Of a stretch of DNA of 64,000 nt, positions 1 to 7,907 are shown piece by piece. Position numbers and translations under genes: made by a program. A model generated the notes under the pieces. That model had not been told where the DNA came from, ran no database searches, and worked only from the letters and a program-made list of their open reading frames with translations. Where the stretch lies: positions 1-64,000 of the forward strand of contig URAF01000009.1 in NCBI GenBank assembly GCA_900545885.1, given 5' to 3'. This DNA comes from an uncultured Eubacteriales bacterium. Lineage in GTDB: Bacteria; Bacillota; Clostridia; Christensenellales; CAG-917. Within the stretch, counting starts at the first letter, position 1, and each line of letters starts with the position of its first letter.

Positions 1-806
1 TAATCTTCAAGCGAAAGCGCCTCTCCGCGTACCATTGGCGCAAATCCCGCGTTTTCCAGAATTTTAGCGCCGTCGGCTTTGGAAATGCCGAACGCAGATT
101 GCAGGTTGTTTGCAAGCGTTTTGCGGCGCATTGCAAATGCCGCGCGCACAAGTTTCTTGATTGCGGCTATGTTTTCGCCCGCCAGCCTGTCGGGAACCTT
201 GTCAATGCGCACCACCGCGCTGTCGACATTCGGAGCGGGACGGAACATATTGCGATTGACGATGCGCGTGACTTCGACATCTCCAAACATTCTCACGGCA
301 AGCGTTATTGCGGAGTAATCCGCGCTGCCGCATTCGGCACGCAGTCTGTCCGCCACTTCTTTCTGCACCATAACCGTAAGCGAAGTCACGTCCAGCCCGC
401 TTTCAATAAATCTCATAATAAGCGGCGTCGTGATATAGTACGGCAGATTTGCCACCACTCTGAAACTTCCCTGCCCGATAATCTCTTTCAGTTCCTCGTC
501 CGACGTTTTCAGTACGTCGCGGAAAATGACTTCGACGTTGTCAATACCTTGCAGAGAAAGCGACAGTATGCTTTGCAGATTTTTGTCGACTTCGAAAGAA
601 TAAACCTTTTTTGCGCGAAGGGCAAGACGTGACGTGAGCGTTCCCGCACCCGTGCCGACTTCGACCACGGTATCGTCCTCGGTAACACCGCTGTCCGTCA
701 CGATTGCGTCGAGCAGATTGGTATCGAATATAAAATTCTGTCCCAACGCTTTGTTGAATCGGAACCCCGCGGCTTTTATCAAATCGGCAATATTTCTGTT
801 TTCCAT
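1..806 (-). CDS. rsmA: 16S rRNA dimethyladenosine transferase (KsgA/RsmA), C-terminus cut by window edge
   Basis: This enzyme dimethylates two adjacent adenosines near the 3' end of 16S rRNA, using SAM, late in 30S assembly. The first 268 codons are visible. The SAM-binding motif VEVGTGAGT lies near residues 48-56 and the catalytic NLPYY motif near residue 120, followed by the usual C-terminal helical part. The start ATG (804-806) is preceded by GAAAGGAA. The last visible residues are GEALSLED, and the next codon begins TA, so either Tyr or a stop follows. The family motif at this point usually continues with an aromatic residue, so I expect only a short missing tail. It is the last gene of the leftward metG-tatD-radical SAM-rsmA group. 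A hairpin between it and the radical SAM gene may lower its expression or mean a separate promoter. Confidence 0.95.
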   Translation of the reverse strand, partial: MENRNIADLIKAAGFRFNKALGQNFIFDTNLLDAIVTDSGVTEDDTVVEVGTGAGTLTSRLALRAKKVYSFEVDKNLQSILSLSLQGIDNVEVIFRDVLKTSDEELKEIIGQGSFRVVANLPYYITTPLIMRFIESGLDVTSLTVMVQKEVADRLRAECGSADYSAITLAVRMFGDVEVTRIVNRNMFRPAPNVDSAVVRIDKVPDRLAGENIAAIKKLVRAAFAMRRKTLANNLQSAFGISKADGAKILENAGFAPMVRGEALSLED

Positions 807-991
807 AAATTTCCTTTCGGGTGGAAGTATAATGCGGCGCGGTCTGCGCAAATTAAGAGCGTACCAAAGACAAAAAGTCGAAGTACAAAAGATGCGCGGA
901 CGCTCGTCCGCCTGATAAAAGCAGGAGCCGTAAACAAGTTTTCCGTCTTCTGCTTTCATCGCCGACAACGGAGCAATCCGAAGTCATAAAG

Positions 992-1012
992 GGAGTGAAC
1001 CACGTTCACTCC
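992..1012 (-). terminator. hairpin between radical SAM gene and rsmA
   Basis: A perfect 9-bp stem (GGAGTGAAC / GTTCACTCC, loop of 3) starts 10 bases after the radical SAM stop codon. On the minus strand it is followed by TTTATGACTT, a weak U-tract, so it may be a partial terminator or an mRNA-processing site within the operon. Confidence 0.6.
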
Positions 1013-1021
1013 TTTTCAATT

Positions 1022-1648
1022 TCAATATTCGTCGTCTTCGTGAACGGTAGCGCGCACGCGGTATTTGGCACCGACGGACTCCGCAACCTTTCTGCACGCT
1101 TCGATTTCTTCTTCACCTATACAATCCACAACGCTCATCGCCGTATCTATGCCCGCCTCAACGCACTGCGCGGTGAACTTCAACATAGCGTAAAAGCCCT
1201 CTTCGCCGAACTCGCTGTGACAAATGCTCTGATATTTTTCGGCATTGCTTGCGTTCAGCGAAACGGAAATGTGGTCGATAACGGGCGCAAGTATTTCCGC
1301 CGCATTGTCGCAACCGTTTATGAGGTTAGCCTGCCCGTTGGTGTTGATACGCGTGACCGCTCCTCTCGATTTCAGATACTTTGCGACTTCGACAAGCACA
1401 GGCAAAGCGCAGGTAGGTTCTCCGAACCCGCAGAACACGACTTCGCGGTACACCGACAAATCGCGTTTCGCAAGTTCGCTTATCACCTGCCCCGCAGTCG
1501 GGTCCTCGTCCAGCCACAACCCGTTGCCGTTTACTCCGTCCTTGATGTTGCGTATGCAGAAATCGCAACTGTTCGAGCAGTTGTTGGTAAGATTGATGTA
1601 AAGGCTGTCTTTGAAATCGTATATTATGTTTTGCATATAATTTTGCAC
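1022..1648 (-). CDS. TatD-associated radical SAM protein
   Basis: The 208-residue protein carries the radical SAM cluster motif CSNSCDFC (CxxxCxxC) near residue 24 and a GEPT-type motif near residue 77 (CGFGEPTC). Iron-sulfur-dependent cleavage of SAM is therefore the expected chemistry. It is short for the superfamily and matches what I know of the small group encoded next to TatD-type nucleases. Its substrate is not known to me. It lies 18 bases downstream of tatD in the metG operon, in the slot where many Bacillota carry rnmV (ribonuclease M5). A role in nucleic-acid or tRNA/rRNA maintenance is only an inference from that position. Confidence 0.85.
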   Translation of the reverse strand: MQNYMQNIIYDFKDSLYINLTNNCSNSCDFCIRNIKDGVNGNGLWLDEDPTAGQVISELAKRDLSVYREVVFCGFGEPTCALPVLVEVAKYLKSRGAVTRINTNGQANLINGCDNAAEILAPVIDHISVSLNASNAEKYQSICHSEFGEEGFYAMLKFTAQCVEAGIDTAMSVVDCIGEEEIEACRKVAESVGAKYRVRATVHEDDEY

Positions 1649-1666
1649 CTTAACGGTGTTTATTCG

Positions 1667-2440
1667 TCATTTTATTCTTGTAAACAGTCGTTTTGCGTTT
1701 TCCGTCGTCAATCTTTCGACTTCAACGCGCTCCAATCTCAGCACTTCGGACATTTTGTCGGCAACGAAGGAAACGTACTTCGGATAGTTCGTTTTGCCAC
1801 GAAAAGGCACGGGCGTCATATACGGACAATCCGTTTCGACAAGCAGTCTGTCGCGCGGTACAACGGCTAACGACTCGATGTTGTGTTTCGCATTCTTGAA
1901 AGTTATCGCACCGCCGAAAGCGAAATATGCGTCAAGTTTGCCGAACACTTTTGCCATTTCGGCAGAGCCCGAATAGCAATGCAACAACACTCCGTGCGTA
2001 AGGTAATGCTTGTTGTCGAACAGAATTCTGCGGCAGTCTTCGTACGCGTCACGAACGTGCAAACTCACCGGCAGTCCGCAAGCGTAAGCAAGTTCGAGTT
2101 GTTCCGCGAACGCTTTCTGCTGTACTTCGCGCGGGCTCAGGTCATAGTAATAATCCAAGCCTATTTCACCGATAGCCACGACTTTGGGGTCGGTTGCCGC
2201 CGTCATAAACTCGTCGTATATCGCCTGCTTCGCAGTCTTTGCGTCGTGAGGGTGAATGCCGAGCGTGCAGTAGACTTTCTCGTGAGTGTCGGCAATCTGT
2301 TTTCCGCCGAATGACGACTGATAGTCATACCCTACCGTAACCGCGCATTCCAGCCCGTCACGGTCAAACGAAGCGATGATTTCCTCGGCTTCGCCCGCCA
2401 GCCGTTCGTCTGTCAGGTGACAATGAGTGTCTATGAGCAT
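1667..2440 (-). CDS. tatD: TatD family metal-dependent hydrolase/DNase
   Basis: This 257-residue amidohydrolase-fold protein has the metal ligands of the TatD family: DTHCHL at the N-terminus (H6 and H8), GEIGLDYYY near residue 93, SLHVRDA, LHCYSG and the ETDCPYM aspartate near the C-terminus. Family members are metal-dependent 3'-5' exonucleases or DNases of the cytoplasm. Its ATG shares one base with the metG stop (TGATG at 2438-2442), so its translation is probably coupled to metG. The length is normal for the family. Confidence 0.93.
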   Translation of the reverse strand: MLIDTHCHLTDERLAGEAEEIIASFDRDGLECAVTVGYDYQSSFGGKQIADTHEKVYCTLGIHPHDAKTAKQAIYDEFMTAATDPKVVAIGEIGLDYYYDLSPREVQQKAFAEQLELAYACGLPVSLHVRDAYEDCRRILFDNKHYLTHGVLLHCYSGSAEMAKVFGKLDAYFAFGGAITFKNAKHNIESLAVVPRDRLLVETDCPYMTPVPFRGKTNYPKYVSFVADKMSEVLRLERVEVERLTTENAKRLFTRIK

Positions 2441-4401
2441 CAGCAGACCTCGCTGCCGCTGGGAACGGATTTTTCGGGCGACACAAGCACCACGTTACCG
2501 TCGGTGGTAACAGCACAGAGCAACATACCCTGACTTTCAATGCCGCGGAGTTTTGCGGGTTTGAGGTTGGCGACCACGACAACCTGTTTTCCTACCATTT
2601 CTTCGGGCGTGTAGTATTTTGCGATACCACTCACAATCGTACGGACTTCGTCGCCGACCTGTACGCTGAATTTGAGCAGTTTGTCCGCCTTTTCGACTTT
2701 CTCTGCGGTGAGAATGTGTCCCACTCTCAAAGACACCTGTTTGAACTGCGCAATATCGATGAGCGTTGCAACGCCTTCGGGTTTATCCTGAGCGGGTGCG
2801 GGAGCCGCCGACTGTTCTTTCTGTTTTCTGTCTTCGTACATTTTGTTCACCTTCTCGGTAATTTCCTTGACGTCGAGACGTGCGAAAAGTATTTCGGGTT
2901 TGTCGGTCACTTTGGTGCCGTTTTCAAGCAATCCGAATTCGCCGAGCTTGTCGAAAGGACGTTTCTCCGCGCCGAGTTGAGCAATGACTTTGCCCGCCAG
3001 CGTAGGCATGAAGCAGTCCAGCATGCTGGAACCGATTATAATGCTTTCGGACAAGTTATAAAGCACCGTTGCAAGTCTGTCGCGCGACGCTTCGTCGCGT
3101 GCAAGCACCCAAGGTGCGGTTTCGTCGATATATTTGTTCGCTCTGCGGAATATAGCCATGACTTCCGCAAGCGCGTCTGCAACTCTGTATTCGTCGACTT
3201 TCTTGCAGACTTTTGCGTATGCGCCTTTGACCACGGCTTTGAGTTCTTCGTCAACGGGTTCAGCAACTCCTTTATTCTCCACTACTCCGCCGAAATACTT
3301 GTTGCTCATTGCGATGGTACGGTTGACAAGATTGCCGTATACGTTTGCAAGCTCGCTGTTGATTGTTTCGGCGACGAGTTCCCAGCTTATGACACCGTCG
3401 TTGTCGTAAGGCATAGAAGACAACAGGAAGTATCTAACCGCGTCCACTCCGAAGAAGTCGACAAGGTCGTCGGCGTAAATCACGTTGCCTTTGGATTTGG
3501 ACATCTTGCCGCCGTCCTGCAACAGCCACGGATGACCGAAAACCTGTTTGGGCAACGGTTCGCCGAGCGCCATAAGGAAAATCGGCCAGTAGATTGTGTG
3601 GAAACGCACGATATCTTTTCCGATGACGTGAACGTTTGCCGGCCAATACTTTTTGTAGCGGTCGCTGCTCTTTCCGTCGCAGTCGTATCCGAGTCCCGTG
3701 ATGTAGTTGGTAAGCGCGTCAAGCCAGACGTAAACCACGTGTTTGGGGTCGGACTTGACGGGAATACCCCAGCTGAACGAAGTACGCGAAACGCAAAGGT
3801 CCTGCAAACCGGGTTTGAGGAAGTTGTTGACCATTTCGTTTTTGCGCGACAGCGGAACTATAAAATCGGGGTGTTCGTCGTAATATTTCATAAGGCGGTC
3901 GGCGTATTTGCTCATACGGAAGAAATACGCTTCCTCGCTTGCCATCTTGACTTCTCTGCCGCAGTCGGGGCATTTGCCGTCGACAAGCTGGCTTTCCGTC
4001 CAGAAGGATTCGCAAGGCGTGCAATACCAACCTTCATAAGAACCTTTGTAAATGTCGCCCTGAGCAAGCAGTTTTTCGAAAATCTTCTGAACCTGCTCTT
4101 CGTGATAACCGTCCGTGGTGCGAATGAATTTGTCGTAGGAAGTGTTCATCAAATCCCAGATACGTCTGATGTCTGCGGCGACTCCGTCGACGAATTTCTT
4201 GGGAGTAACTTTTGCCGCTTCGGCTTTGAGCTCGATTTTTTCGCCGTGCTCGTCCGTGCCCGTCTGGAACACTACGTCATAACCCTGCGCTCTGCGAAAA
4301 CGCGCAAGGAAATCCGTCAACACGATTTCGTAAGTGTTGCCGATGTGCGGTTTGCCCGACGTATAAGCGATTGCTGTTGTGATGTAATACTTCTCTGCCA
4401 T
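2440..4401 (-). CDS. metG: methionyl-tRNA synthetase with C-terminal tRNA-binding domain
   Basis: The enzyme charges tRNA-Met. The 653-residue protein has the class I signature KPHIGNTYE near residue 18, a four-cysteine zinc knuckle (CTPC...CPDC) near residue 125, and the GGKMSKSKGN loop about 300 residues in. The anticodon-binding helical domain follows. The C-terminal 110 residues form an OB-fold tRNA_bind domain, which begins DIAQFKQVSLRVG. The start has a clear GGGAGG site 8 bases upstream, and a near-consensus sigma-A promoter lies 73 bases further up. I see no T-box or other leader RNA in the short 5' region. It is the first gene of the leftward operon. Confidence 0.97.
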   Translation of the reverse strand: MAEKYYITTAIAYTSGKPHIGNTYEIVLTDFLARFRRAQGYDVVFQTGTDEHGEKIELKAEAAKVTPKKFVDGVAADIRRIWDLMNTSYDKFIRTTDGYHEEQVQKIFEKLLAQGDIYKGSYEGWYCTPCESFWTESQLVDGKCPDCGREVKMASEEAYFFRMSKYADRLMKYYDEHPDFIVPLSRKNEMVNNFLKPGLQDLCVSRTSFSWGIPVKSDPKHVVYVWLDALTNYITGLGYDCDGKSSDRYKKYWPANVHVIGKDIVRFHTIYWPIFLMALGEPLPKQVFGHPWLLQDGGKMSKSKGNVIYADDLVDFFGVDAVRYFLLSSMPYDNDGVISWELVAETINSELANVYGNLVNRTIAMSNKYFGGVVENKGVAEPVDEELKAVVKGAYAKVCKKVDEYRVADALAEVMAIFRRANKYIDETAPWVLARDEASRDRLATVLYNLSESIIIGSSMLDCFMPTLAGKVIAQLGAEKRPFDKLGEFGLLENGTKVTDKPEILFARLDVKEITEKVNKMYEDRKQKEQSAAPAPAQDKPEGVATLIDIAQFKQVSLRVGHILTAEKVEKADKLLKFSVQVGDEVRTIVSGIAKYYTPEEMVGKQVVVVANLKPAKLRGIESQGMLLCAVTTDGNVVLVSPEKSVPSGSEVC

Positions 4402-4473
4402 AATACCTCCCGACGTTCCGTGCCGATACGTCCACGGAACGCGCGCGCTTGCGCAATACGGATAACTTTAAGT

Positions 4474-4502
4474 ATTATACAACCTTTACGCGTATTTGTA
4501 AA
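4474..4502 (-). promoter_or_regulatory. sigma-A promoter of the metG operon
   Basis: Read on the minus strand, the -35 is TTTACA (4497-4502) and the -10 is TATAAT (4474-4479), with a 17-bp spacer. The predicted start leaves a leader of about 65 bases. Confidence 0.8.
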
Positions 4503-4564
4503 CGGATTTCGGGTCGGCGCACGTTCGGGCGCATAGTCGCGGGGAACGTCAAATAAAATATGGT

Positions 4565-5323
4565 ATGAATATCGTGTTCACCGCGCTGACGCTCATATCG
4601 TTGGTGCTTATGACGTTCACGTCGCCGTCCGCCGCTCTACCGACGATGATAGAAGGCGTGCGCAACGCCATACTGCTGACTCTCAAACTCACCGCAATAT
4701 ACGCGGTGTGGCTTTCCGTACTGAAAATGATGGAAGCCACTGGACTTGACAAAAAACTGTCGCGCGGACTTCGTCCCGTGATAAAACGGCTGTTCAAAGG
4801 CGAAAGCGAAGAAAGCTACAACTACATATCCGTAAATCTTGCGTCAAACATGCTTGGAATGGGCGGCGCAACCACTCCCGCGGGCATAAACGCAATGGCA
4901 AGCATGTGCAAAGAAGAAAGCAAAGCAAGCGACAATATGTTGCTGCTGCTCGTCATAAACGCAACTTCGATACAGATTTTTCCCGCAACGGTCATAGCTT
5001 TGCGCGCGGCGGCAAACAGTTCAAACGCCGCGTCGGTATTTCTTCCGACGCTCATTGCGACAACCGTGGCAACGCTGATAGGCGTAATCCTCTGCAAACT
5101 CTTCTCGCATAAATCCTCCTCGGAAGACAAACGCGTTCTGTCTTCCGCATCCTCTTGCGCCGCAACAGTCGCAACCGCCACTCCCGTCACGACAATACAG
5201 CCCGCCGTCCCCGTTAATCCCGCCTGCGGAAAAACTTTTCGAAAACCGCACCGCGCCGCAAAAAGAGCAAGAGCCGCCGAAAACAAAAAAGCCGTCAAAA
5301 CCTCGAAAGCCGTCCGAACATGA
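4565..5323 (+). CDS. spmA: spore maturation protein A (SpmA)
   Basis: SpmA and SpmB are membrane proteins with a nucleoside-recognition-like domain, needed for full dehydration of the spore core in Bacillus and Clostridium. The first 185 residues show the family pattern: an N-terminal hydrophobic helix, VRNAILLTLKLTAIYAVW, the conserved NLASNMLGMGGATTPAGI block (residues 91-108), and two more hydrophobic helices. The remaining 67 residues are a low-complexity tail rich in Ser, Ala, Thr, Arg and Lys that ordinary SpmA proteins lack. The stop overlaps the spmB start (ATGA), which shows translational coupling. Only a weak and distant Shine-Dalgarno (GGGGAA) is visible, so the start is less certain than the identity. 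Confidence 0.88.
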   Translation: MNIVFTALTLISLVLMTFTSPSAALPTMIEGVRNAILLTLKLTAIYAVWLSVLKMMEATGLDKKLSRGLRPVIKRLFKGESEESYNYISVNLASNMLGMGGATTPAGINAMASMCKEESKASDNMLLLLVINATSIQIFPATVIALRAAANSSNAASVFLPTLIATTVATLIGVILCKLFSHKSSSEDKRVLSSASSCAATVATATPVTTIQPAVPVNPACGKTFRKPHRAAKRARAAENKKAVKTSKAVRT

Positions 5324-5826
5324 CACTTTACATTCTGCCCGCCATACTGATTTTCATGATAGTGTTTTCGCTCGTCAAACGGGTGAAAGTTTACGACTGT
5401 TTTCTGGACGGTGCAAAAGAAAGTGTAAGCCTGAGTCTTACGATATTTCCTTATATCGCGGCAATTTTCGTCTGCATAGAACTTTTCCGCGCAAGCGGGC
5501 TTGCGGCAAAGGTTTCCGAAGTGCTTGCAGTCCCCATGCGATATCTCGGCATACCGCCCGAAATTTCCGAACTCGTTCTTCTCGTTCCTATGTCCGGAAA
5601 CGGCGCAATCGCAATGCTTGAAAAGATAATAACCGAGTACGGCGTGGACAGTTACCCCGCAAGATGCGCCGCCACGATAGCGGGCGCGTCAGAGACAATT
5701 TTTTACATATCGGCAGTTTATTTCTCAAAATGTAAGGTTAAAAGCCTTCGTTATGCAATTCCCGTCGCTTTGTTCTCGTCGTTCTGCGGCATGGTCGTGG
5801 CTTGTGCGCTGTGCAGAATTATGTAG
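5320..5826 (+). CDS. spmB: spore maturation protein B (SpmB)
   Basis: The 168-residue partner of SpmA has five or so hydrophobic segments and the typical nucleoside-recognition features: MIVFSLVKRVKVYDCFLDGAKE at the N-terminus and VPMSGNGAIAMLEKI and GASETIFYISAVYFS in the second half. It overlaps spmA by 4 bases. The pair marks a lineage with endospore genes, although this does not prove the organism sporulates. Confidence 0.92.
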   Translation: MTLYILPAILIFMIVFSLVKRVKVYDCFLDGAKESVSLSLTIFPYIAAIFVCIELFRASGLAAKVSEVLAVPMRYLGIPPEISELVLLVPMSGNGAIAMLEKIITEYGVDSYPARCAATIAGASETIFYISAVYFSKCKVKSLRYAIPVALFSSFCGMVVACALCRIM

Positions 5827-5966
5827 TCAAGATGCGATTATAAAGAGGCACAAAAAAGAAAATCAAATGTAATTCAAAAAAATAGCAAAGCATCAAATAT
5901 TAATGTATCTTTGGCATATTGAGCCTTCGGCAAATCAAAGTCTCCGCCGCAATGAGCAAAAAGAAA

Positions 5967-5985
5967 AACGCCGCTTTGCGGCGTT
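5967..5985 (-). terminator. terminator of the XRE-cupin/DUF1858 unit
   Basis: An 8-bp stem AACGCCGC/GCGGCGTT with a 3-base loop is followed on the minus strand by TTTTTCTTTTT. On the plus strand the tail is weaker, but it could also stop spmAB transcripts. Confidence 0.8.
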
Positions 5986-6009
5986 GTTCGTTTCTTTGTC
6001 GACTCTTCT

Positions 6010-6561
6010 TCACTCGTTGATGACGGTGAGAAATTTTGCGGGCTTGCCGCCCATTGCAAGCTGTGCATGCGGATAGGACGGGTCGAAATAAATGCTGTCG
6101 CCCGCGCGCAGGAAATATTCCTTGTTGTCGACGATTACGCGCAGTTCACCTTCGAGAACGAAGTTGAACTCCTGCCCGCCGTGAACGACGAGTTCGGGTG
6201 CGTCGGTAGGCGCGATGTTCACCAGCATAGGACTCATCGTTTTGTTTTTGAAATCCCCTCCGAGCGACGTGAAAGAATATCCCTCATAACGGTTGATAGA
6301 GGGGCCTTTCCCGTCATAGACGACGTTTACCTTGTCCTTGGAAGGCAGAAATCCTTGCAGAACGTACGTGGGCTCCGTGTCCATTATGGCGGCGAATTTG
6401 TAAATGAGATTGATCGGGATCTCGTTCTCGCCGTTTTCGTACGCGATGTACTCGTCCTCGTCAATTCCGAGAAGTTCCGCGGTCTTTGCGGTGGAATAGT
6501 CCGAGAACGTGCGCAGTTCCTGCAAACGTTTTGAAATTGCTTCGATATCCTTGCTGTGCAT
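6010..6561 (-). CDS. XRE-family transcriptional regulator with cupin domain
   Basis: The 183-residue protein has an N-terminal helix-turn-helix of the Xre/Cro type (residues 8-65, with TAKTAELLGIDEDEYIAYENG) and a C-terminal cupin (about 110-180) with FVLEGELRVIVDN and LRAGDSIYFDPSYPH. Proteins of this build sense a small metabolite through the cupin and control nearby genes, but the ligand here is unknown. It starts 7 bases after the DUF1858 gene and shares its promoter and the terminator at 5967-5985. Autoregulation is possible but no operator is evident. Confidence 0.88.
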   Translation of the reverse strand: MHSKDIEAISKRLQELRTFSDYSTAKTAELLGIDEDEYIAYENGENEIPINLIYKFAAIMDTEPTYVLQGFLPSKDKVNVVYDGKGPSINRYEGYSFTSLGGDFKNKTMSPMLVNIAPTDAPELVVHGGQEFNFVLEGELRVIVDNKEYFLRAGDSIYFDPSYPHAQLAMGGKPAKFLTVINE

Positions 6562-6568
6562 TTTTACC

Positions 6569-6763
6569 TCACAATGCGGCGTTGAGTTTCTTTACCAGTT
6601 CGTCTGCGTCGATGCCGTGAACCGCCGCTGCTTCCTCGATGGTTTCGCCGTGCGCAAGCATGCAATGCAGACAATGCATTCCGCTTTCCTGAAGAACGTT
6701 TGCGAGTTTATCGGGGTCTCCTTGTTGGAGTGCGTCGATGATGAGCATATCTTTGGTTATCAT
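6569..6763 (-). CDS. DUF1858 small CxxC protein
   Basis: This 64-residue protein matches the DUF1858 group, small proteins often encoded near hybrid-cluster or redox enzymes. The key feature is a CLHC (CxxC) pair in the middle (GMHCLHCMLAHGETIEEAAAVHGID), followed by a short helical C-terminus. The start ATG has a GGAGG site and lies just downstream of a TATAAT promoter. It is the first gene of a two-gene unit with the XRE-cupin regulator, which suggests a redox-related input to that regulator (inference). Confidence 0.85.
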   Translation of the reverse strand: MITKDMLIIDALQQGDPDKLANVLQESGMHCLHCMLAHGETIEEAAAVHGIDADELVKKLNAAL

Positions 6764-6789
6764 ATAATACCTCCGAAGTTTTTTTTTCT

Positions 6790-6818
6790 ATTATATACCT
6801 CTGCCAAAGTTTTGAAAA
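6790..6818 (-). promoter_or_regulatory. promoter of DUF1858/XRE-cupin unit
   Basis: On the minus strand a TTTTCA -35 (6813-6818) is 17 bp from a perfect TATAAT -10 (6790-6795). The -10 is strong and the -35 is four of six. Confidence 0.6.
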
Positions 6819-6842
6819 GAGGCAAAATTACATTTTTCCGCG

Positions 6843-7901
6843 TCAGAACAATCCGAGGAAATAACAGACAAGCACGCTGATGATTCCGAGCCCCAGAAGC
6901 ACGGTGAACACGACTTTCGGAATGGATACGGGAGTTTTGCCCGTTGACGCGCCCGTTCTGCCGTTGACGAGGAAAGTATACAACTTTTCGCGGAACTTAT
7001 ACCCGCACACCCACACGGGCAACATTATGTAGTTGAACTTCGTGTCGTTGTAGGACGTGTAAACGTTCAGATAATCCACTCTGTCGTGCTTGTATTGCGC
7101 GAGAATAGAACGCCTGAGGTCTTCGTCCATTATGGATTTTGCCGTGGCAAAAGAGTTGTCCAAAGAATCGCTGTACTGCTCTGCCGAAAATCCTGCAATA
7201 TATTCACGCTTGTACTGTTCCGCCGACTGCAAATCGAATGGCAGGAGTTTGTCCATATCTTTTTGCTCCAACCTGGAACTTGCCTCGACCACAATGTTGG
7301 AAAAAGCCTTACCATAGTTTCCTCTGACCGAAAACCATCTGGTACGGACTTCCGTATGAGAATTGCCTTTCGCGTCACGCACGGTGACATAATAATCTTC
7401 ACCGAGTCGCCCTTCATAGCCGGACGTCGTATTGGACTTGAACACGAAAGACGGTATGTATATCCCCTTGAAATGTTCCGCCTTGAAGTTCTTTTTGAGT
7501 TTGGTAGGCGCAAAAATACGCTTTTTAAGCCATTTCTTGCCGTTTTCCAAGGCTTTGCCGCGCGGCAAACAGAAAGGAAGGATTGCGTCGGGTTTCAACC
7601 CTTTCAGACGCTCCTTTTTTACGATGTTGGTTGCGCCGCAGAATGGACACTCCGTTGTCGTCGCGAAATTTTCAAGGTCGACGGTCGCGCCGCAGTTCGG
7701 GCATTCGTAACTTACAGCACCTGCTTCGACTTCGCCGTCCGCTCGCTCCAACAGAAAGTCGCGGTCGAAAATTATGCGTTTGTCAACAACTTTGGTGCTG
7801 TCGCAATATTCGCAATGCAAAGCGCCGAGCGACGGCTCAAACGTCATATCGGCGCCGCAGTTCGGACATTTTACAACAGACAGATTTTCAGATTCCGCCA
7901 T
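6843..7901 (-). CDS. TFIIB-type zinc-ribbon protein with C-terminal membrane anchor
   Basis: The 352-residue protein opens with two zinc ribbons: CPNC...CEYC at residues 12-33 and CPNC...CPFC at about 67-88. A 220-residue middle domain has no motif I can assign, and one transmembrane helix sits at the extreme C-terminus (VVFTVLLGLGIISVLVCYF). Proteins of this type are often annotated as TFIIB-type zinc-ribbon or helicase-like, but no helicase motif is visible. It lies 6 bases downstream of the SPFH/zinc-ribbon gene, and the two are probably co-expressed as a membrane-associated pair. The function is unknown. Confidence 0.75.
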   Translation of the reverse strand: MAESENLSVVKCPNCGADMTFEPSLGALHCEYCDSTKVVDKRIIFDRDFLLERADGEVEAGAVSYECPNCGATVDLENFATTTECPFCGATNIVKKERLKGLKPDAILPFCLPRGKALENGKKWLKKRIFAPTKLKKNFKAEHFKGIYIPSFVFKSNTTSGYEGRLGEDYYVTVRDAKGNSHTEVRTRWFSVRGNYGKAFSNIVVEASSRLEQKDMDKLLPFDLQSAEQYKREYIAGFSAEQYSDSLDNSFATAKSIMDEDLRRSILAQYKHDRVDYLNVYTSYNDTKFNYIMLPVWVCGYKFREKLYTFLVNGRTGASTGKTPVSIPKVVFTVLLGLGIISVLVCYFLGLF

Positions 7902-7907
7902 ACGCTG

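Noticed and set aside
809..960. An in-frame N-terminal extension of rsmA reaching an upstream ATG near 960
   Set aside because: The added residues do not resemble any KsgA N-terminus and have no ribosome site. The ATG at 806 has a good one.
2716..4536. A 606-codon rightward frame opposite metG
   Set aside because: It is antisense to metG, rich in Phe, Val, Arg and Cys with no recognisable motif, and has no promoter.
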